Shown in pieces: positions 42,279 to 51,617 of a DNA stretch of 64,000 bases. A program made the position numbers and the translations under genes. The DNA lies in contig NZ_JAWMPX010000016.1 in NCBI RefSeq assembly GCF_033101155.1, positions 1 through 64,000 of the forward strand, in the 5' to 3' direction. Source of the DNA: Tropicimonas sp033101155 (GTDB taxonomy: Bacteria > Pseudomonadota > Alphaproteobacteria > Rhodobacterales > Rhodobacteraceae). The notes beneath the pieces were generated by a model. That model searched no databases, was not told where the DNA came from, and saw only the letters and a list, made by a program, of their open reading frames with translations. Position 1 is the stretch's first letter. Every line of letters begins with the position of its first letter.

Positions 42279-43241
42279 ATGATCAGGTTTGCCGCCCCCG
42301 CCCTGGCCGCATTGGTGATTGCCGCACCGGCCACCGCCGAGTCGTGGGACATGCCCACCCCCTATGGCGACGCCACCTTCCACACGCAGAACATCCGCAG
42401 CTTCGCGGAAGAGGTCGCGGCGGCGACCGATGGCGGGCTGGAAATCACCATCCACTCGGCCAACTCGCTCTTCCCCCATGCCGAGATCAAGAATGCGGTC
42501 CGTTCTCGTCAGGTGCCGATCGGGGAATTCTTCCTGTCGCGCCTGTCCAATGACGACCTCGCCTACGGTCTCGACAGCCAGCCCTTCGTCGCCACCTCCT
42601 ACGAGGATGCCGCCAAGCTCTGGGACGCCCAGAAGCCGGTCGTGACCGAGCTGCTGGCCAAGGAGGGCATGATGCCGCTCTTCTCGGTGCCGTGGCCGGC
42701 CCAGGGCCTCTACACAAATGGCGAGATCGCGACCGTCGAAGACCTCGCCGGCCTCCGTTTCCGCGCCTATAATGCCGCGCTGGAAGAGTTCGCCACGCTG
42801 GCCAAGGCCGCGCCGGTGCAGATCGAAGCCGCCGACATCCCGCAGGCCTTCTCCACCGGCCAGGTCGAGGCGATGATCACCTCGCCCTCCACCGGCGCCA
42901 ACTCCAAGGCCTGGGATTTCGTCACCCATTACACCGCCATCGACGCCTGGGTGCCCAAGAATGTCGTCGTGGTGAACAAGCGTGTCTTCGACAAGCTGGA
43001 CCCGTCCGTGCAGGAGGCCGTCCTGGCCGCTGCCGCTGCCGCCGAGACCCGCGGCTGGGAGATGTCCAAGGAAGAGGCCGCCGCCAAGACCAAGGTCATG
43101 GAAGAGAACGGCATCACCATCGTCCAGCCCTCCGAAGAGCTGGTCTCCGGCCTGCAGGCCATCGGCGCGCAGATGCTGGAGAAGTGGAACGAGACCGCCT
43201 CCGACGAGGCGAAGGCCATTCTCGACGCCTACAAGATGTAA
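42279..43241 (+). CDS. TRAP transporter solute-binding protein (DctP family)
   Basis: A 320-residue periplasmic receptor. The signal peptide (MIRFAAPALAALVIAAPATA, cleavage ATA-ES) is followed by the DctP fold: IRSFAEEVAAATDGGLEITIH, NAVRSRQVPIGEFFLS, and DLAGLRFRAYNAALEEFATL with the conserved Arg of the LxGLRxR motif that binds a carboxylate. The ATG at 42279 is used because CAGGAG lies 8 nt before it. Position opposite pxpBCA predicts 5-oxoproline or a related lactam as ligand; related receptors DctP6/DctP7 of Bordetella bind pyroglutamate. Confidence 0.92.
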   Translation: MIRFAAPALAALVIAAPATAESWDMPTPYGDATFHTQNIRSFAEEVAAATDGGLEITIHSANSLFPHAEIKNAVRSRQVPIGEFFLSRLSNDDLAYGLDSQPFVATSYEDAAKLWDAQKPVVTELLAKEGMMPLFSVPWPAQGLYTNGEIATVEDLAGLRFRAYNAALEEFATLAKAAPVQIEAADIPQAFSTGQVEAMITSPSTGANSKAWDFVTHYTAIDAWVPKNVVVVNKRVFDKLDPSVQEAVLAAAAAAETRGWEMSKEEAAAKTKVMEENGITIVQPSEELVSGLQAIGAQMLEKWNETASDEAKAILDAYKM

Positions 43242-43245
43242 TCCC

Positions 43246-43273
43246 GATGGCCCCCCGTTTTCTCGCGGGGGGC
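43246..43273 (+). terminator. Hairpin between TRAP P and Q genes
   Basis: GGCCCCCCG pairs with CGGGGGGCC around a TTTTCTCG loop, followed by TCTTCC. It probably lowers read-through so that the receptor is made in excess over the membrane subunits. Confidence 0.6.
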
Positions 43274-43298
43274 CTCTTCCTATCGAGGGGAACCCCCT

Positions 43299-43823
43299 AT
43301 GCGACGTGTCCTTGATGCGCTCTACACCGCCGCTGGCGGGCTGGCTGCGCTCAGTATCCTGGCGATCTGCCTGCTCGTCTCGGCCCAGGTGGGGCTGAAC
43401 ATCCTCGCGCGGATCGGAGGGCCGTCGCTCTCCTACACGATCCCCTCTTATGCCGATTTTGCTGGTTTTGCGCTGGCGGCGGCAAGCTTCCTCGCCATGG
43501 CCTACACGTTGCGGGCCGGGGCGCATATCCGGGTGAACCTGCTGGTGTCGCGGCTGCCGCCGCGCGGCCAGTGGATCGCCGAGATCCTGTCGCTCGCCCT
43601 CGGCGGGGCGATGGTCGGCTACGCGACCTGGTTCTCCGTGTTGCTGCTGGCCGAAAGCCTGCATTACGGCGACACCTCGCCGGGCATCGTCGCCGTGCCG
43701 CTCTGGATTCCGCAGACCACCATGGTTGTCGGCCTCGGCCTGCTGACCCTGGCGCTGCTGGACACGCTGGTCGAGTCGCTGCGCAGCGGTCGCCCGGTCC
43801 TCATCGATTTCGGATCGGAGTAA
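43299..43823 (+). CDS. TRAP transporter small permease (DctQ family)
   Basis: A 174-residue inner-membrane protein with four hydrophobic segments (about 15-35, 50-70, 90-110, 133-155). It has the DctQ pattern with AGAHIRVNLLVSRLP between helices 2 and 3. It pairs with the large permease 4 nt downstream. GAGGGGAA precedes the start. Confidence 0.93.
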   Translation: MRRVLDALYTAAGGLAALSILAICLLVSAQVGLNILARIGGPSLSYTIPSYADFAGFALAAASFLAMAYTLRAGAHIRVNLLVSRLPPRGQWIAEILSLALGGAMVGYATWFSVLLLAESLHYGDTSPGIVAVPLWIPQTTMVVGLGLLTLALLDTLVESLRSGRPVLIDFGSE

Positions 43824-43827
43824 GATC

Positions 43828-45138
43828 ATGGCCGAACTTTCCGATCCCGTCATATTCGGCATCCTCCTCACCCTGCTGATCGCGCTCCTGGCCTCCGGCC
43901 TCTGGGTGGCACTGTCGCTGATGATCATGGCTTTCGTCGCCATCGTCGCCTTTTCCAACGCGCCTGCCGGGCTGGTGCTGGCCACCACACTCTGGGGCCA
44001 CAGCCATTCCTGGCCGCTGGCCGCCCTGCCGCTCTTCATCCTGATGGGCGAGATCCTGCTCCGATCCCGGCTTTCGGAAGACATGTTCTCCGGCCTCGCC
44101 CCCTGGCTCACCCGGATGCCGGGACGGCTGCTGCATGTGAACGTGCTTGGCTGCGCCATCTTCGCCGCCGTCTCCGGCTCCTCGGCCGCGACGGCCGCCA
44201 CCATCGGGCGGATGTCCGTGCCGGAACTCAAGGAGCGCGGCTACCCTGAAGACCTGATCCTCGGCACGCTCGCCGGCTCGGCCACGCTCGGCTTCCTGAT
44301 CCCGCCCTCGATCATCCTGATCGTCTATGGCGTGGCCACCGAACAGAGCATCGCCCGGCTCTTTATCGCCGGCATCCTGCCCGGCGCGATGCTGGTCTGC
44401 CTCTTCGGCGGTTACGTGATGCTGCGCGCGTGGATGTCGCCGGCATCGATTCCGAAAGAGGACGACACGATGTCCTTTCGGGAGAAACTTGTCGCCTCTC
44501 GTCGTCTACTGCCGGTGATGCTGTTGATCATCGGCGTGATCGGCACGATCTATACCGGCGTCGCCTCGCCGACCGACGCGGCGGCCGTGGGCGTTGTGCT
44601 GGCCACCGTGCTGGCGGTGATGACCGGCAGTTTCGGCCGTAAGGAATTCACCGCAGCGCTGATGTCGGCCACACGCACCTCCTGCATGATCGCCCTGATC
44701 CTCTTCGGCGCGGGCTTCCTCGCTATCGCCATGGGTTTCACCGGCATCCCGCGCAACCTTGCCACCTGGATTGGAACCTTCGACCTCTCGCCGGGCGCCT
44801 TGCTGGCGGTGCTGACGGTATTCTTCGTGTTGCTGGGCTGCTTCCTCGACGGGATCTCCGTGGTGGTGCTGACCACTTCGATCATCCTGCCAATCGTGCA
44901 GGCCGTCGGGATCGACCCGCTCTGGTTCGGCATCTTCCTCGTGCTCGTTGTCGAGATGAGCCAGATCACCCCGCCGGTGGGCTTCAACCTTTTCGTCATA
45001 CAGGGGCTGACAGGGATCGACATTCTGCGGGTCGCCAAGGCAGCGTTGCCCTTCTTCCTGCTGTTGATGCTGGGACTGCTGCTGATCACCGTCTTCCCGG
45101 GCATCGTGACCATGCTGCCCAACGCCATGGGGAACTGA
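43828..45138 (+). CDS. TRAP transporter large permease (DctM family)
   Basis: A 436-residue protein with about 12 membrane segments, the sodium-coupled transport subunit. Typical features are PLAALPLFILMGEILLRS, FAAVSGSSAATAATIGRMSVPELKERGY (split), GSATLGFLIPPSIILIVYGV, and a mirrored second half with GCFLDGISVVVLTTSIILPI and EMSQITPPVGFNLFVIQG. It completes a P-Q-M transporter. Confidence 0.95.
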   Translation: MAELSDPVIFGILLTLLIALLASGLWVALSLMIMAFVAIVAFSNAPAGLVLATTLWGHSHSWPLAALPLFILMGEILLRSRLSEDMFSGLAPWLTRMPGRLLHVNVLGCAIFAAVSGSSAATAATIGRMSVPELKERGYPEDLILGTLAGSATLGFLIPPSIILIVYGVATEQSIARLFIAGILPGAMLVCLFGGYVMLRAWMSPASIPKEDDTMSFREKLVASRRLLPVMLLIIGVIGTIYTGVASPTDAAAVGVVLATVLAVMTGSFGRKEFTAALMSATRTSCMIALILFGAGFLAIAMGFTGIPRNLATWIGTFDLSPGALLAVLTVFFVLLGCFLDGISVVVLTTSIILPIVQAVGIDPLWFGIFLVLVVEMSQITPPVGFNLFVIQGLTGIDILRVAKAALPFFLLLMLGLLLITVFPGIVTMLPNAMGN

Positions 45139-45146
45139 TGCCGTCA

Positions 45147-45177
45147 GGGCGGCGGCATCAAAGGGATGCTGCCGCCC
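45147..45177. terminator. Hairpin at the TRAP/regulator junction
   Basis: GGGCGGCGGCATC pairs with GATGCTGCCGCCC around AAAG (near-perfect). It overlaps the last codons of the convergent regulator gene and can end both transcripts, though no T-run follows. Confidence 0.55.
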
Positions 45178-45673
45178 GGCTTGCCTGATCGTATTGCCCC
45201 GAAAGCGTCCGCAGGAAGGAGGCCACGGCGCGCAACTGTTCGCCGTCATTGCCACCCTGCAGAAGCGGCTCGAGCAGGCATTGCTCCCGGATCTCCCGGT
45301 ACCTGTCGCACAATCCGCGCCCCGATTCCGAGGCGCTGTAAAAGACTTCCTTGCCGCGTTTCTCGGACACCAGAAGATCCGCCTTCATCAGCTTTCGCAG
45401 CGCATAATTCACCGTGTGCATGTCCTCGATATTCAGAAGAAAACAGATGTCGGACAGACGCTTCTCCCGGTCGCGGTGATTGACATGGTGAAGGACGAGA
45501 ATCTCCAGCGGCCCGAGATCGGCGCCCCCGGCGGCACTCATGCAACGCTGCATCCAGCGGTTGAACGCATTGTGGGCAATGATCATGCCATATTCGAACT
45601 CTGACATCTCCCAACCCTCTCCTTCGGCGAGATGGCGGGAAGAAACGATGCGGCGTGGCGCGGTGCTGGTCAC
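45158..45673 (-). CDS. MarR-like winged-helix regulator
   Basis: A 171-residue protein (GTG start; an ATG at 45607 would give 149 residues). The long form keeps the RRIVSSRHLAEGEGWEMSEFEYGM start seen in related roseobacter regulators. The wHTH region is LGPLEILVLHHVNHRDREKRLSDICFLLN and VNYALRKLMKADLLVSEKRGKEVFYSAS, in pieces. It is convergent to the TRAP genes and so belongs to the 5-oxoproline locus as its likely local regulator; the effector is unknown. Confidence 0.82.
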   Translation of the reverse strand: MTSTAPRRIVSSRHLAEGEGWEMSEFEYGMIIAHNAFNRWMQRCMSAAGGADLGPLEILVLHHVNHRDREKRLSDICFLLNIEDMHTVNYALRKLMKADLLVSEKRGKEVFYSASESGRGLCDRYREIREQCLLEPLLQGGNDGEQLRAVASFLRTLSGQYDQASRAAASL

Positions 45674-45808
45674 GTTCTTATCCAGATATCATTGATGTTT
45701 CATCGACATATTACCAACGTCAGGATGAATTGCGAGAGGGCAACGTTTCGGAAACGCCGTCCTCGTGCGCAATTTCTCAGAGTTTACCGCGACGTCCGAC
45801 CGTGCGGA

Positions 45809-46207
45809 TCAGAGCCAGTCCCGGATATGTGGAATCAATGGGATATCGGCCTCGGGCATCGGATAGTCGCGCAACGCCTCCCCACGGACCCATTTCAGCG
45901 CCTGCCCCTCGCAGGACACCGGCGTGCCATTCCACTTACGGCAGATGAAGAGCGGCATCAGCAGGTGAAAGCTCTCATAACTGTGGCTCGCAAAGGTCAG
46001 CGGCGCGAGGCAGGAGGCCCAGGTGTCGATGCCAAGCTCTTCCTGCAACTCGCGGATCAGGGCGGCTTCGGGCGTCTCTCCCGGCTCGACCTTTCCGCCG
46101 GGGAACTCCCAGAGCCCGGCCATGGACTTGCCGTCCGGGCGCTGCGCCAGCAGCACCCGTCCGTCGACATCCACCAACGCGACCGCAGACACGAGAACCG
46201 TCTTCAC
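45809..46207 (-). CDS. mutT: 8-oxo-dGTP diphosphatase (Nudix, MutT-like)
   Basis: It hydrolyses oxidised dGTP so that it is not incorporated into DNA. The 132-residue protein has the full Nudix box at residues 38-60 (GGKVEPGETPEAALIRELQEELGI, with the REXXEE core), VSAVALVDVDGRVLLAQRP and GLWEFPG. It starts at GTG and overlaps the argJ stop by 4 nt. This mutT/argJ arrangement is common in Rhodobacterales. MutT is the best fit; other Nudix substrates cannot be excluded. Confidence 0.9.
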   Translation of the reverse strand: MKTVLVSAVALVDVDGRVLLAQRPDGKSMAGLWEFPGGKVEPGETPEAALIRELQEELGIDTWASCLAPLTFASHSYESFHLLMPLFICRKWNGTPVSCEGQALKWVRGEALRDYPMPEADIPLIPHIRDWL

Positions 46208-47451
46208 GAGCGGTAATCCGCGTTGATGGAGATATAGGCGTGGGTCAGATCGCAGGTCCAGGCGGTGAACGCACCGCGCCCCAGCCCGAGATCGACCGAG
46301 AGCAGCAGTTCCGGTTGTTTCATATAGGCCGCGCCAGCCTCTTCCGTGTAGCTCTCGGCCACCCAACCCTTCTCGGCAACGAGGATATCGCCAAAGCGGA
46401 TCGTCAGGCGATCGCGATCGGCCGGGGCGCCGGACTTGCCAACGGCCATGACGACGCGGCCCCAATTCGGGTCCTCACCGGCGATGGCTGTCTTGACCAG
46501 CGGCGAGTTGGCGATGGCCATGGCGACCGTTTTCGCATCGTCGTCAGAGGTGGCGCCCGCAACCCGGATCTCGAGGAATTTCGAGGCACCCTCGCCATCC
46601 CGCACGACCTGGTGCGCAAGATCGAGCATGACCTCGCCCAGAGCACCGACAAAGGCCCGGCCCGGTGCGCTCTCGATGTCATCGATCTGTACCGCGCCCT
46701 GTCCGGTTGCGGCCAGAAGCAGCGTGTCGGAGGTGGACGTGTCGCCATCGACGGTGATGGCGTTGAAGCTGGTTTCCGTGAGCGAGGAGAGCGCTTGTTG
46801 CAACAGTGGCTGCGGCACACGCGCATCGGTAAAGATGTAGACCAGCATGGTCGCCATGTCGGGCGCGATCATACCGGAGCCCTTGGCGATGCCGGCAAGA
46901 CGAATCTCGCCCGCCGCAGTCTCAATCACACGCCCCGCGCCCTTGGGATAGGTGTCCGTGGTCATGATGGCCTGCGCGGCCTCGGCAATGCCATTGTTGG
47001 CGAGCCCGGCAACCAGCGTCTCCAGCTTGGTGGTTATCCGGTCATGCGGCAGCCGTTCGCCGATCACGCCGGTCGAGGCAGTGAAGACGCGCGCCGTTGG
47101 CACATTTGCCGCCTCGGCGACAGCCAAACAGATTGCCTTGACCGATCTCTCACCGGCTGCACCGGTGAAGGCATTGGCATTGCCGGAATTGACCAGGATC
47201 GCAGCACCCGCTTCCGGGGCGGCGCCGGCGGCCAGCTTGGCCTCGCAATCAAGCACCGGGGCCGAGCGGGTGGACGAGCGGGTGAAAACGCCCGCCACAG
47301 CGCTGCCCGGCGCCAATCGCGCCATCATCACATCGGAACGGCCGGCGTAGCGCACCCCCGCTTCGACAGCGGAGAACTCCGCTCCGGCGATCTCCGGCAG
47401 ATCCGGGAAGGCCTCAGGGGCGAGCGGCGAGACGGGGTGCGATCCGGCCAT
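46204..47451 (-). CDS. argJ: Bifunctional glutamate N-acetyltransferase/ornithine acetyltransferase
   Basis: It transfers the acetyl group from acetylornithine to glutamate, closing the cyclic arginine pathway. The 415-residue precursor self-cleaves before a threonine: AKGSGMIAPDMATMLVYIFTDA gives nucleophile Thr201. Other motifs are LVNSGNANAFTG, FTASTGVIGERLP and DGDTSTSDTLLL. Length is normal. It is followed by mutT with a 4-nt overlap and preceded by a parvulin gene 11 nt upstream. Confidence 0.97.
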   Translation of the reverse strand: MAGSHPVSPLAPEAFPDLPEIAGAEFSAVEAGVRYAGRSDVMMARLAPGSAVAGVFTRSSTRSAPVLDCEAKLAAGAAPEAGAAILVNSGNANAFTGAAGERSVKAICLAVAEAANVPTARVFTASTGVIGERLPHDRITTKLETLVAGLANNGIAEAAQAIMTTDTYPKGAGRVIETAAGEIRLAGIAKGSGMIAPDMATMLVYIFTDARVPQPLLQQALSSLTETSFNAITVDGDTSTSDTLLLAATGQGAVQIDDIESAPGRAFVGALGEVMLDLAHQVVRDGEGASKFLEIRVAGATSDDDAKTVAMAIANSPLVKTAIAGEDPNWGRVVMAVGKSGAPADRDRLTIRFGDILVAEKGWVAESYTEEAGAAYMKQPELLLSVDLGLGRGAFTAWTCDLTHAYISINADYRS

Positions 47452-47462
47452 CTGTGCCTCCG

Positions 47463-48314
47463 TTACTCGGCCAGGAGATCGACACTGTCGAGCAGGCTGG
47501 GGTCGAACTCGGCTTCGGGATAAACCACCTCGGTCTTTTCCATCGCCATTTCGAGCGCGGTCTCGACCGTCGCCGTCTCGATCTCGGCTGCCAGGTCGCC
47601 CCGGACCTCTTCGAGCGGCGGCGCATCGGACAAGCGGGTTTCGAAGAGCTTGACGACGTGCCAGCCGAACTGGGTCTGAACCGGGTCGGAGACGCTGCCG
47701 GCCTCCAGCGCCATCACCGCATTCTCGAACTCCGGCACCATCATGCCTTCGCCGAACCAGCCAAGGTCACCGCCGCCGGGGCCGGAGGGGCCGGTCGACT
47801 TCTCCATCGCCAGCGCCGCGAAATCGGCACCCCCATCGAGATCGGCCTTGATTGCCTGCGCGTCTTCTTCGCTCTCGACGAGAATATGCGCAGCGTGGAA
47901 CTCCTTGGACGGCTCGGCATCGGCAAACCGCGCGTCGTAGGCGGCTTGCAGCGTCTCTTCAGTCACGGCCTCCTGCACCGCCTTGCCGATGGCCTCGCCG
48001 GCGAGCAATCCGGAGATCGCGTTATCAATGGCGAATTGCGTCGCCGGGGTCACCTCGGCGCCAAGAGACTGGGCCATGGCGTTCTGTTGAACGAGCTGAT
48101 CCAGCAGGCCCTGCCACAGAACGTCCGCTTCCAGCTGCTGGTATTGCGCCGGCAAAGTGCTGCGCGCGGCGACCATGTGACCGATGGTGATTTCGGCCCC
48201 ACCAACGGTTGCCACGACCGTATTGGCGGTCTCGTCAGCGGCCTGCGCAGGCAGGCTCGCGCTCATCGCGAGGGCAAAGAGCCCGGCGCCCCAGGTTTTG
48301 TTGGTCATCGACAT
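47463..48314 (-). CDS. Parvulin-type peptidyl-prolyl isomerase
   Basis: A 283-residue exported foldase. After a signal peptide (to about residue 25, PAQA-ADE) comes a SurA/PrsA-like helical N-terminal part and a parvulin domain: FHAAHILVESEEDAQAI, GGGDLGWFGEGMMVPEFENAV, VQTQFGWHVVKLFETR. It would assist folding of secreted and outer-membrane proteins. AAGGAG precedes the ATG at 48314. It is divergent from secA, which fits a shared role in protein export. Confidence 0.93.
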   Translation of the reverse strand: MSMTNKTWGAGLFALAMSASLPAQAADETANTVVATVGGAEITIGHMVAARSTLPAQYQQLEADVLWQGLLDQLVQQNAMAQSLGAEVTPATQFAIDNAISGLLAGEAIGKAVQEAVTEETLQAAYDARFADAEPSKEFHAAHILVESEEDAQAIKADLDGGADFAALAMEKSTGPSGPGGGDLGWFGEGMMVPEFENAVMALEAGSVSDPVQTQFGWHVVKLFETRLSDAPPLEEVRGDLAAEIETATVETALEMAMEKTEVVYPEAEFDPSLLDSVDLLAE

Positions 48315-48488
48315 CGTGATCAGCTCCTTCGAGGCCGCGCCCCTGCGCAGCGTTGACACTCACAAGGCGCGCCCTTACATCGCGGATGGTCCGGGAGACG
48401 GGCGGCTCTGCGTTTGATGCCTAGGTAACGCTGCGCGGAAGGGCCGGCAAGGCGTCCTCTCACACGAATTCGTAATGGCGGAGCAGAT

Positions 48489-51182
48489 ATGCTGGGATTT
48501 GGAACGATCGCGAAAAAGGTCTTTGGTACGCCCAATGACCGCAAGATCAAGGCAACCCGCCCCGTCATCGACAGGATCAATGCGCTGGAGCCGGAATTCG
48601 AGAAGAAATCCGACGAGGAGCTGATCGCCGTGACGCGGGCTTTGCAGGAACGCGCACGGAATGGCGAGGATCTCGACTCGTTGTTGCCGGAGGCCTTTGC
48701 CAATGTGCGCGAAGGTGCCAAGCGGGCGCTTGGCCTGCGCGCCTTCGACGTCCAGCTCATGGGCGGCATCTTCCTGCATGAGGGCAATATTTCCGAGATG
48801 AAGACGGGCGAGGGCAAGACGCTTGTCGCTACCTTTCCTGCTTATCTCAACGCGCTTGGCGGTCATGGCGTCCATATCGTCACTGTCAACGACTATCTCG
48901 CCAAGCGGGATGCGGAGTGGATGGGCAAGGTCTATGCTCAGCTCGGCATGACCTGTGGCGTTGTCTACCCGCAGCAGCCCGAGGCCGAGAAGCTCGGCGC
49001 CTATGGCTGTGACGTGACCTACGCGACCAATAACGAGCTCGGCTTCGACTACCTTCGGGACAACATGAAAGCCGAACTGAAGGATGTCGCCCAGAAATAC
49101 CACAATTTCGCAATCGTGGACGAGGTCGACTCGATCCTGATCGATGAAGCCCGGACGCCGCTGATCATATCCGGCCCCTCCCAGGACCGCTCCGAGCTTT
49201 ACCGAACAATCGACAAGATCATCCCCGAGGTGCAGCCCGCGCATTACACGCTCGACGAGAAGACGAAGAATGTCACCTATACCGACGAGGGCAACGAGTT
49301 CCTCGAGGAGCGGCTGACGCAATACGAGATCCTTCCCGAGGGGCAGAACCTCTACGACCCCGAGAGCACGACACTGGTGCACCACATCAACCAGGGCCTG
49401 AAGGCGCACAAGCTGTTCCAGAAGGACAAGGATTACATCGTCCGCAACAACGAGATCGTTCTGATCGACGAGTTCACCGGCCGGATGATGGCCGGTCGAC
49501 GCCTCTCCGACGGCCTGCACCAGGCGATCGAGGCCAAGGAAGGCTGCGAGATCCAGCCCGAGAACGTGACGCTGGCCAGCGTCACCTTCCAGAACTATTT
49601 CCGCCTCTATGACAAGCTCTCCGGCATGACCGGCACGGCGCTGACCGAGGCCGACGAGTTCATGGAGATCTACGCGCTCGGCGTGGTCGAGGTTCCGACC
49701 AACCTGCCCGTTGCGCGCGAAGACGAGCATGATCAGGTCTACCGGACCGGCGACGAAAAGTTCAACGCGGTGATCGAGGAGATCAAGAAGTCGCACGAAA
49801 AGGGCCAGCCGGTCCTTGTCGGCACGACCTCGATCGAGAAATCCGAACTGCTCAGCCAGATGCTGAAGAAGGAAGGCGTGAAGCATAACGTGCTCAACGC
49901 CCGCCAGCACGAGCAGGAAGCGCAGATCGTCGCCGATGCCGGCAAGCTCGGCGCCGTGACCATCGCCACCAACATGGCCGGCCGCGGCACGGACATCAAA
50001 CTCGGCGGCAATGTCGAATTCAAGGTGATGGAGGCGATCGCCGCCGATCCCGAAGGCGATCCCGAACAGATCCGCGCCGCGATCGAGGCGCAGCACAAGG
50101 ATGACGAGGAAGCCGTGAAACAGGCCGGCGGGCTCTACGTGCTCGCCACCGAGCGCCATGAAAGCCGCCGGATCGACAACCAGCTGCGCGGTCGCTCCGG
50201 CCGTCAGGGCGACCCCGGTAAATCCTCCTTCTTCCTCAGCCTCGAAGACGATCTGATGCGGATCTTCGGCTCCGAAAGACTCGATTCCATGCTCAAGAAG
50301 CTTGGCATGAAAGAAGGCGAGGCGATCGTGCACCCCTGGGTGAACAAGTCGCTGGAGCGTGCACAAGCGAAGGTCGAGGGCCGGAACTTCGACATCCGCA
50401 AGCAGCTCCTCAAGTTCGACGACGTGATGAACGACCAGCGGAAGGTCATCTTCGGTCAACGTCGCGAGATCATGGAGTCCGAGGATCTTTCCGATATCGT
50501 GCAGGACATGCGGCACGAGGTGGTCGACGAGTTGGTCGATCAATACATGCCGAAGAAGACCTATGCGGACCAATGGGAGACCGAGAAGCTCTATGCAGAT
50601 GTGATCAAGCATCTTGGCGTCGATGTGCCGGTGATCGAATGGGCGGATGAAGAAGGCGTCGATGACGGTGACATCCGAGAACGCCTCTACAAGGCCTCGG
50701 ACGAGTTCATGGCCCAGAAGGCCGTGGATTTCGGCCTTGAACAGATGCGCTCCATCGAGAAGCAGCTCCTGCTGCAGACCATCGACGGCAAGTGGCGTGA
50801 GCATCTGCTGACGCTGGAACATCTGCGCTCCGTTGTCGGTTTCCGCGGCTATGCGCAGCGCGATCCGCTCAACGAGTACAAGAACGAGGCCTTCCAGCTC
50901 TTCGAGAGCCTGCTCGACGGGCTGCGCGAGGAAGTGACCGAGAAGCTCAGCCAGATCCGCCCGCTGACCCCCGAGGAGCAGCAGCAGATGATGGCACAGA
51001 TGATGGCGCAGCAGGCGGCGATGCAAAAGGCAACCGACGCCAAGGATGCTGCTGCCGGGAAAGACCCGCTGGTCGCTGATTTCGACGAGAACGATCCCTC
51101 GAGCTGGGGCAATCCGGGCCGCAATGACCCCTGTCCTTGTGGCTCCGGCAAGAAGTTCAAGCACTGCCACGGCGCTTTCTGA
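48489..51182 (+). CDS. secA: Preprotein translocase ATPase SecA
   Basis: It drives proteins through SecYEG. The 897-residue protein has Walker A MKTGEGKTL in nucleotide-binding domain 1, the DEVDSILIDEARTPLIISGP block, the preprotein cross-linking domain, NBD2 with TNMAGRGTDIKLGGNVE, and the C-terminal zinc motif CPCGSGKKFKHCHG that binds SecB. Length is typical of alphaproteobacteria. The gene stands alone, ends with an intrinsic terminator and is divergent from a parvulin gene. Confidence 0.98.
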   Translation: MLGFGTIAKKVFGTPNDRKIKATRPVIDRINALEPEFEKKSDEELIAVTRALQERARNGEDLDSLLPEAFANVREGAKRALGLRAFDVQLMGGIFLHEGNISEMKTGEGKTLVATFPAYLNALGGHGVHIVTVNDYLAKRDAEWMGKVYAQLGMTCGVVYPQQPEAEKLGAYGCDVTYATNNELGFDYLRDNMKAELKDVAQKYHNFAIVDEVDSILIDEARTPLIISGPSQDRSELYRTIDKIIPEVQPAHYTLDEKTKNVTYTDEGNEFLEERLTQYEILPEGQNLYDPESTTLVHHINQGLKAHKLFQKDKDYIVRNNEIVLIDEFTGRMMAGRRLSDGLHQAIEAKEGCEIQPENVTLASVTFQNYFRLYDKLSGMTGTALTEADEFMEIYALGVVEVPTNLPVAREDEHDQVYRTGDEKFNAVIEEIKKSHEKGQPVLVGTTSIEKSELLSQMLKKEGVKHNVLNARQHEQEAQIVADAGKLGAVTIATNMAGRGTDIKLGGNVEFKVMEAIAADPEGDPEQIRAAIEAQHKDDEEAVKQAGGLYVLATERHESRRIDNQLRGRSGRQGDPGKSSFFLSLEDDLMRIFGSERLDSMLKKLGMKEGEAIVHPWVNKSLERAQAKVEGRNFDIRKQLLKFDDVMNDQRKVIFGQRREIMESEDLSDIVQDMRHEVVDELVDQYMPKKTYADQWETEKLYADVIKHLGVDVPVIEWADEEGVDDGDIRERLYKASDEFMAQKAVDFGLEQMRSIEKQLLLQTIDGKWREHLLTLEHLRSVVGFRGYAQRDPLNEYKNEAFQLFESLLDGLREEVTEKLSQIRPLTPEEQQQMMAQMMAQQAAMQKATDAKDAAAGKDPLVADFDENDPSSWGNPGRNDPCPCGSGKKFKHCHGAF

Positions 51183-51209
51183 GCCACATACTATCCCGAA
51201 ATGAACAAC

Positions 51210-51235
51210 AATCCCGGCAAATTGCCGGGATTTCT
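51210..51235 (+). terminator. secA terminator
   Basis: AATCCCGGCAA pairs with TTGCCGGGATT, followed by TCTC. A frame starting at 51201 would have to encode this hairpin as its first residues, which argues that translation of the next gene begins downstream. Confidence 0.8.
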
Positions 51236-51329
51236 CTCCCGTGGGGCCAAATGCAGCCCTTCGCGTGCCACGGCCCCGCCCAATTTCGAGGGTATTGATC
51301 GAGCAAGCGTGTTCCCTCAGGAGGCAGCC

Positions 51330-51617
51330 TTGCAGATCCCCCGATCCATCACAGTGGCCGTTGCGACCTTCCTGCTGACCTTTTCCGCGGGCTATCTTGC
51401 GCTCAATGCCGACGCTCTCGCCGCACGGTTCGCCGGAGCGGAATCGGGCACGCCCATGCGGCTGGACACCTCTGTCTCCGTCACCCGTGTCGCCCGCGCA
51501 GCCCCCAGCGGGGAAGAGATCTACCTGCCAGAGGATCCCCTGGTCGAACAGCTTCCACGCCCGGCGCCACAACTCTACGAACTTCGGCTCCCCGAGGATG
51601 GGTCCGAGCTCCGCTGA
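51330..51617 (+). CDS. Small membrane-anchored hypothetical protein (95 aa)
   Basis: A 95-residue protein with an N-terminal membrane segment or uncleaved signal (ITVAVATFLLTFSAGYLAL) and a short soluble region ending in acidic/proline-rich sequence (EEIYLPEDPLVEQLPRPAPQ). The TTG at 51330 is chosen: AGGAGG lies 5 nt before it, while the ATG at 51201 would translate the secA terminator. Family unknown. It lies 128 nt upstream of the binding-protein/OmpA gene and may be co-transcribed. Confidence 0.6.
   Translation: MQIPRSITVAVATFLLTFSAGYLALNADALAARFAGAESGTPMRLDTSVSVTRVARAAPSGEEIYLPEDPLVEQLPRPAPQLYELRLPEDGSELR

Noticed and set aside
42123..44231. A 702-codon minus-strand frame across the TRAP genes
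   Set aside because: Shadow of dctP/Q/M-like genes, which have signal peptide, membrane segments and family motifs.
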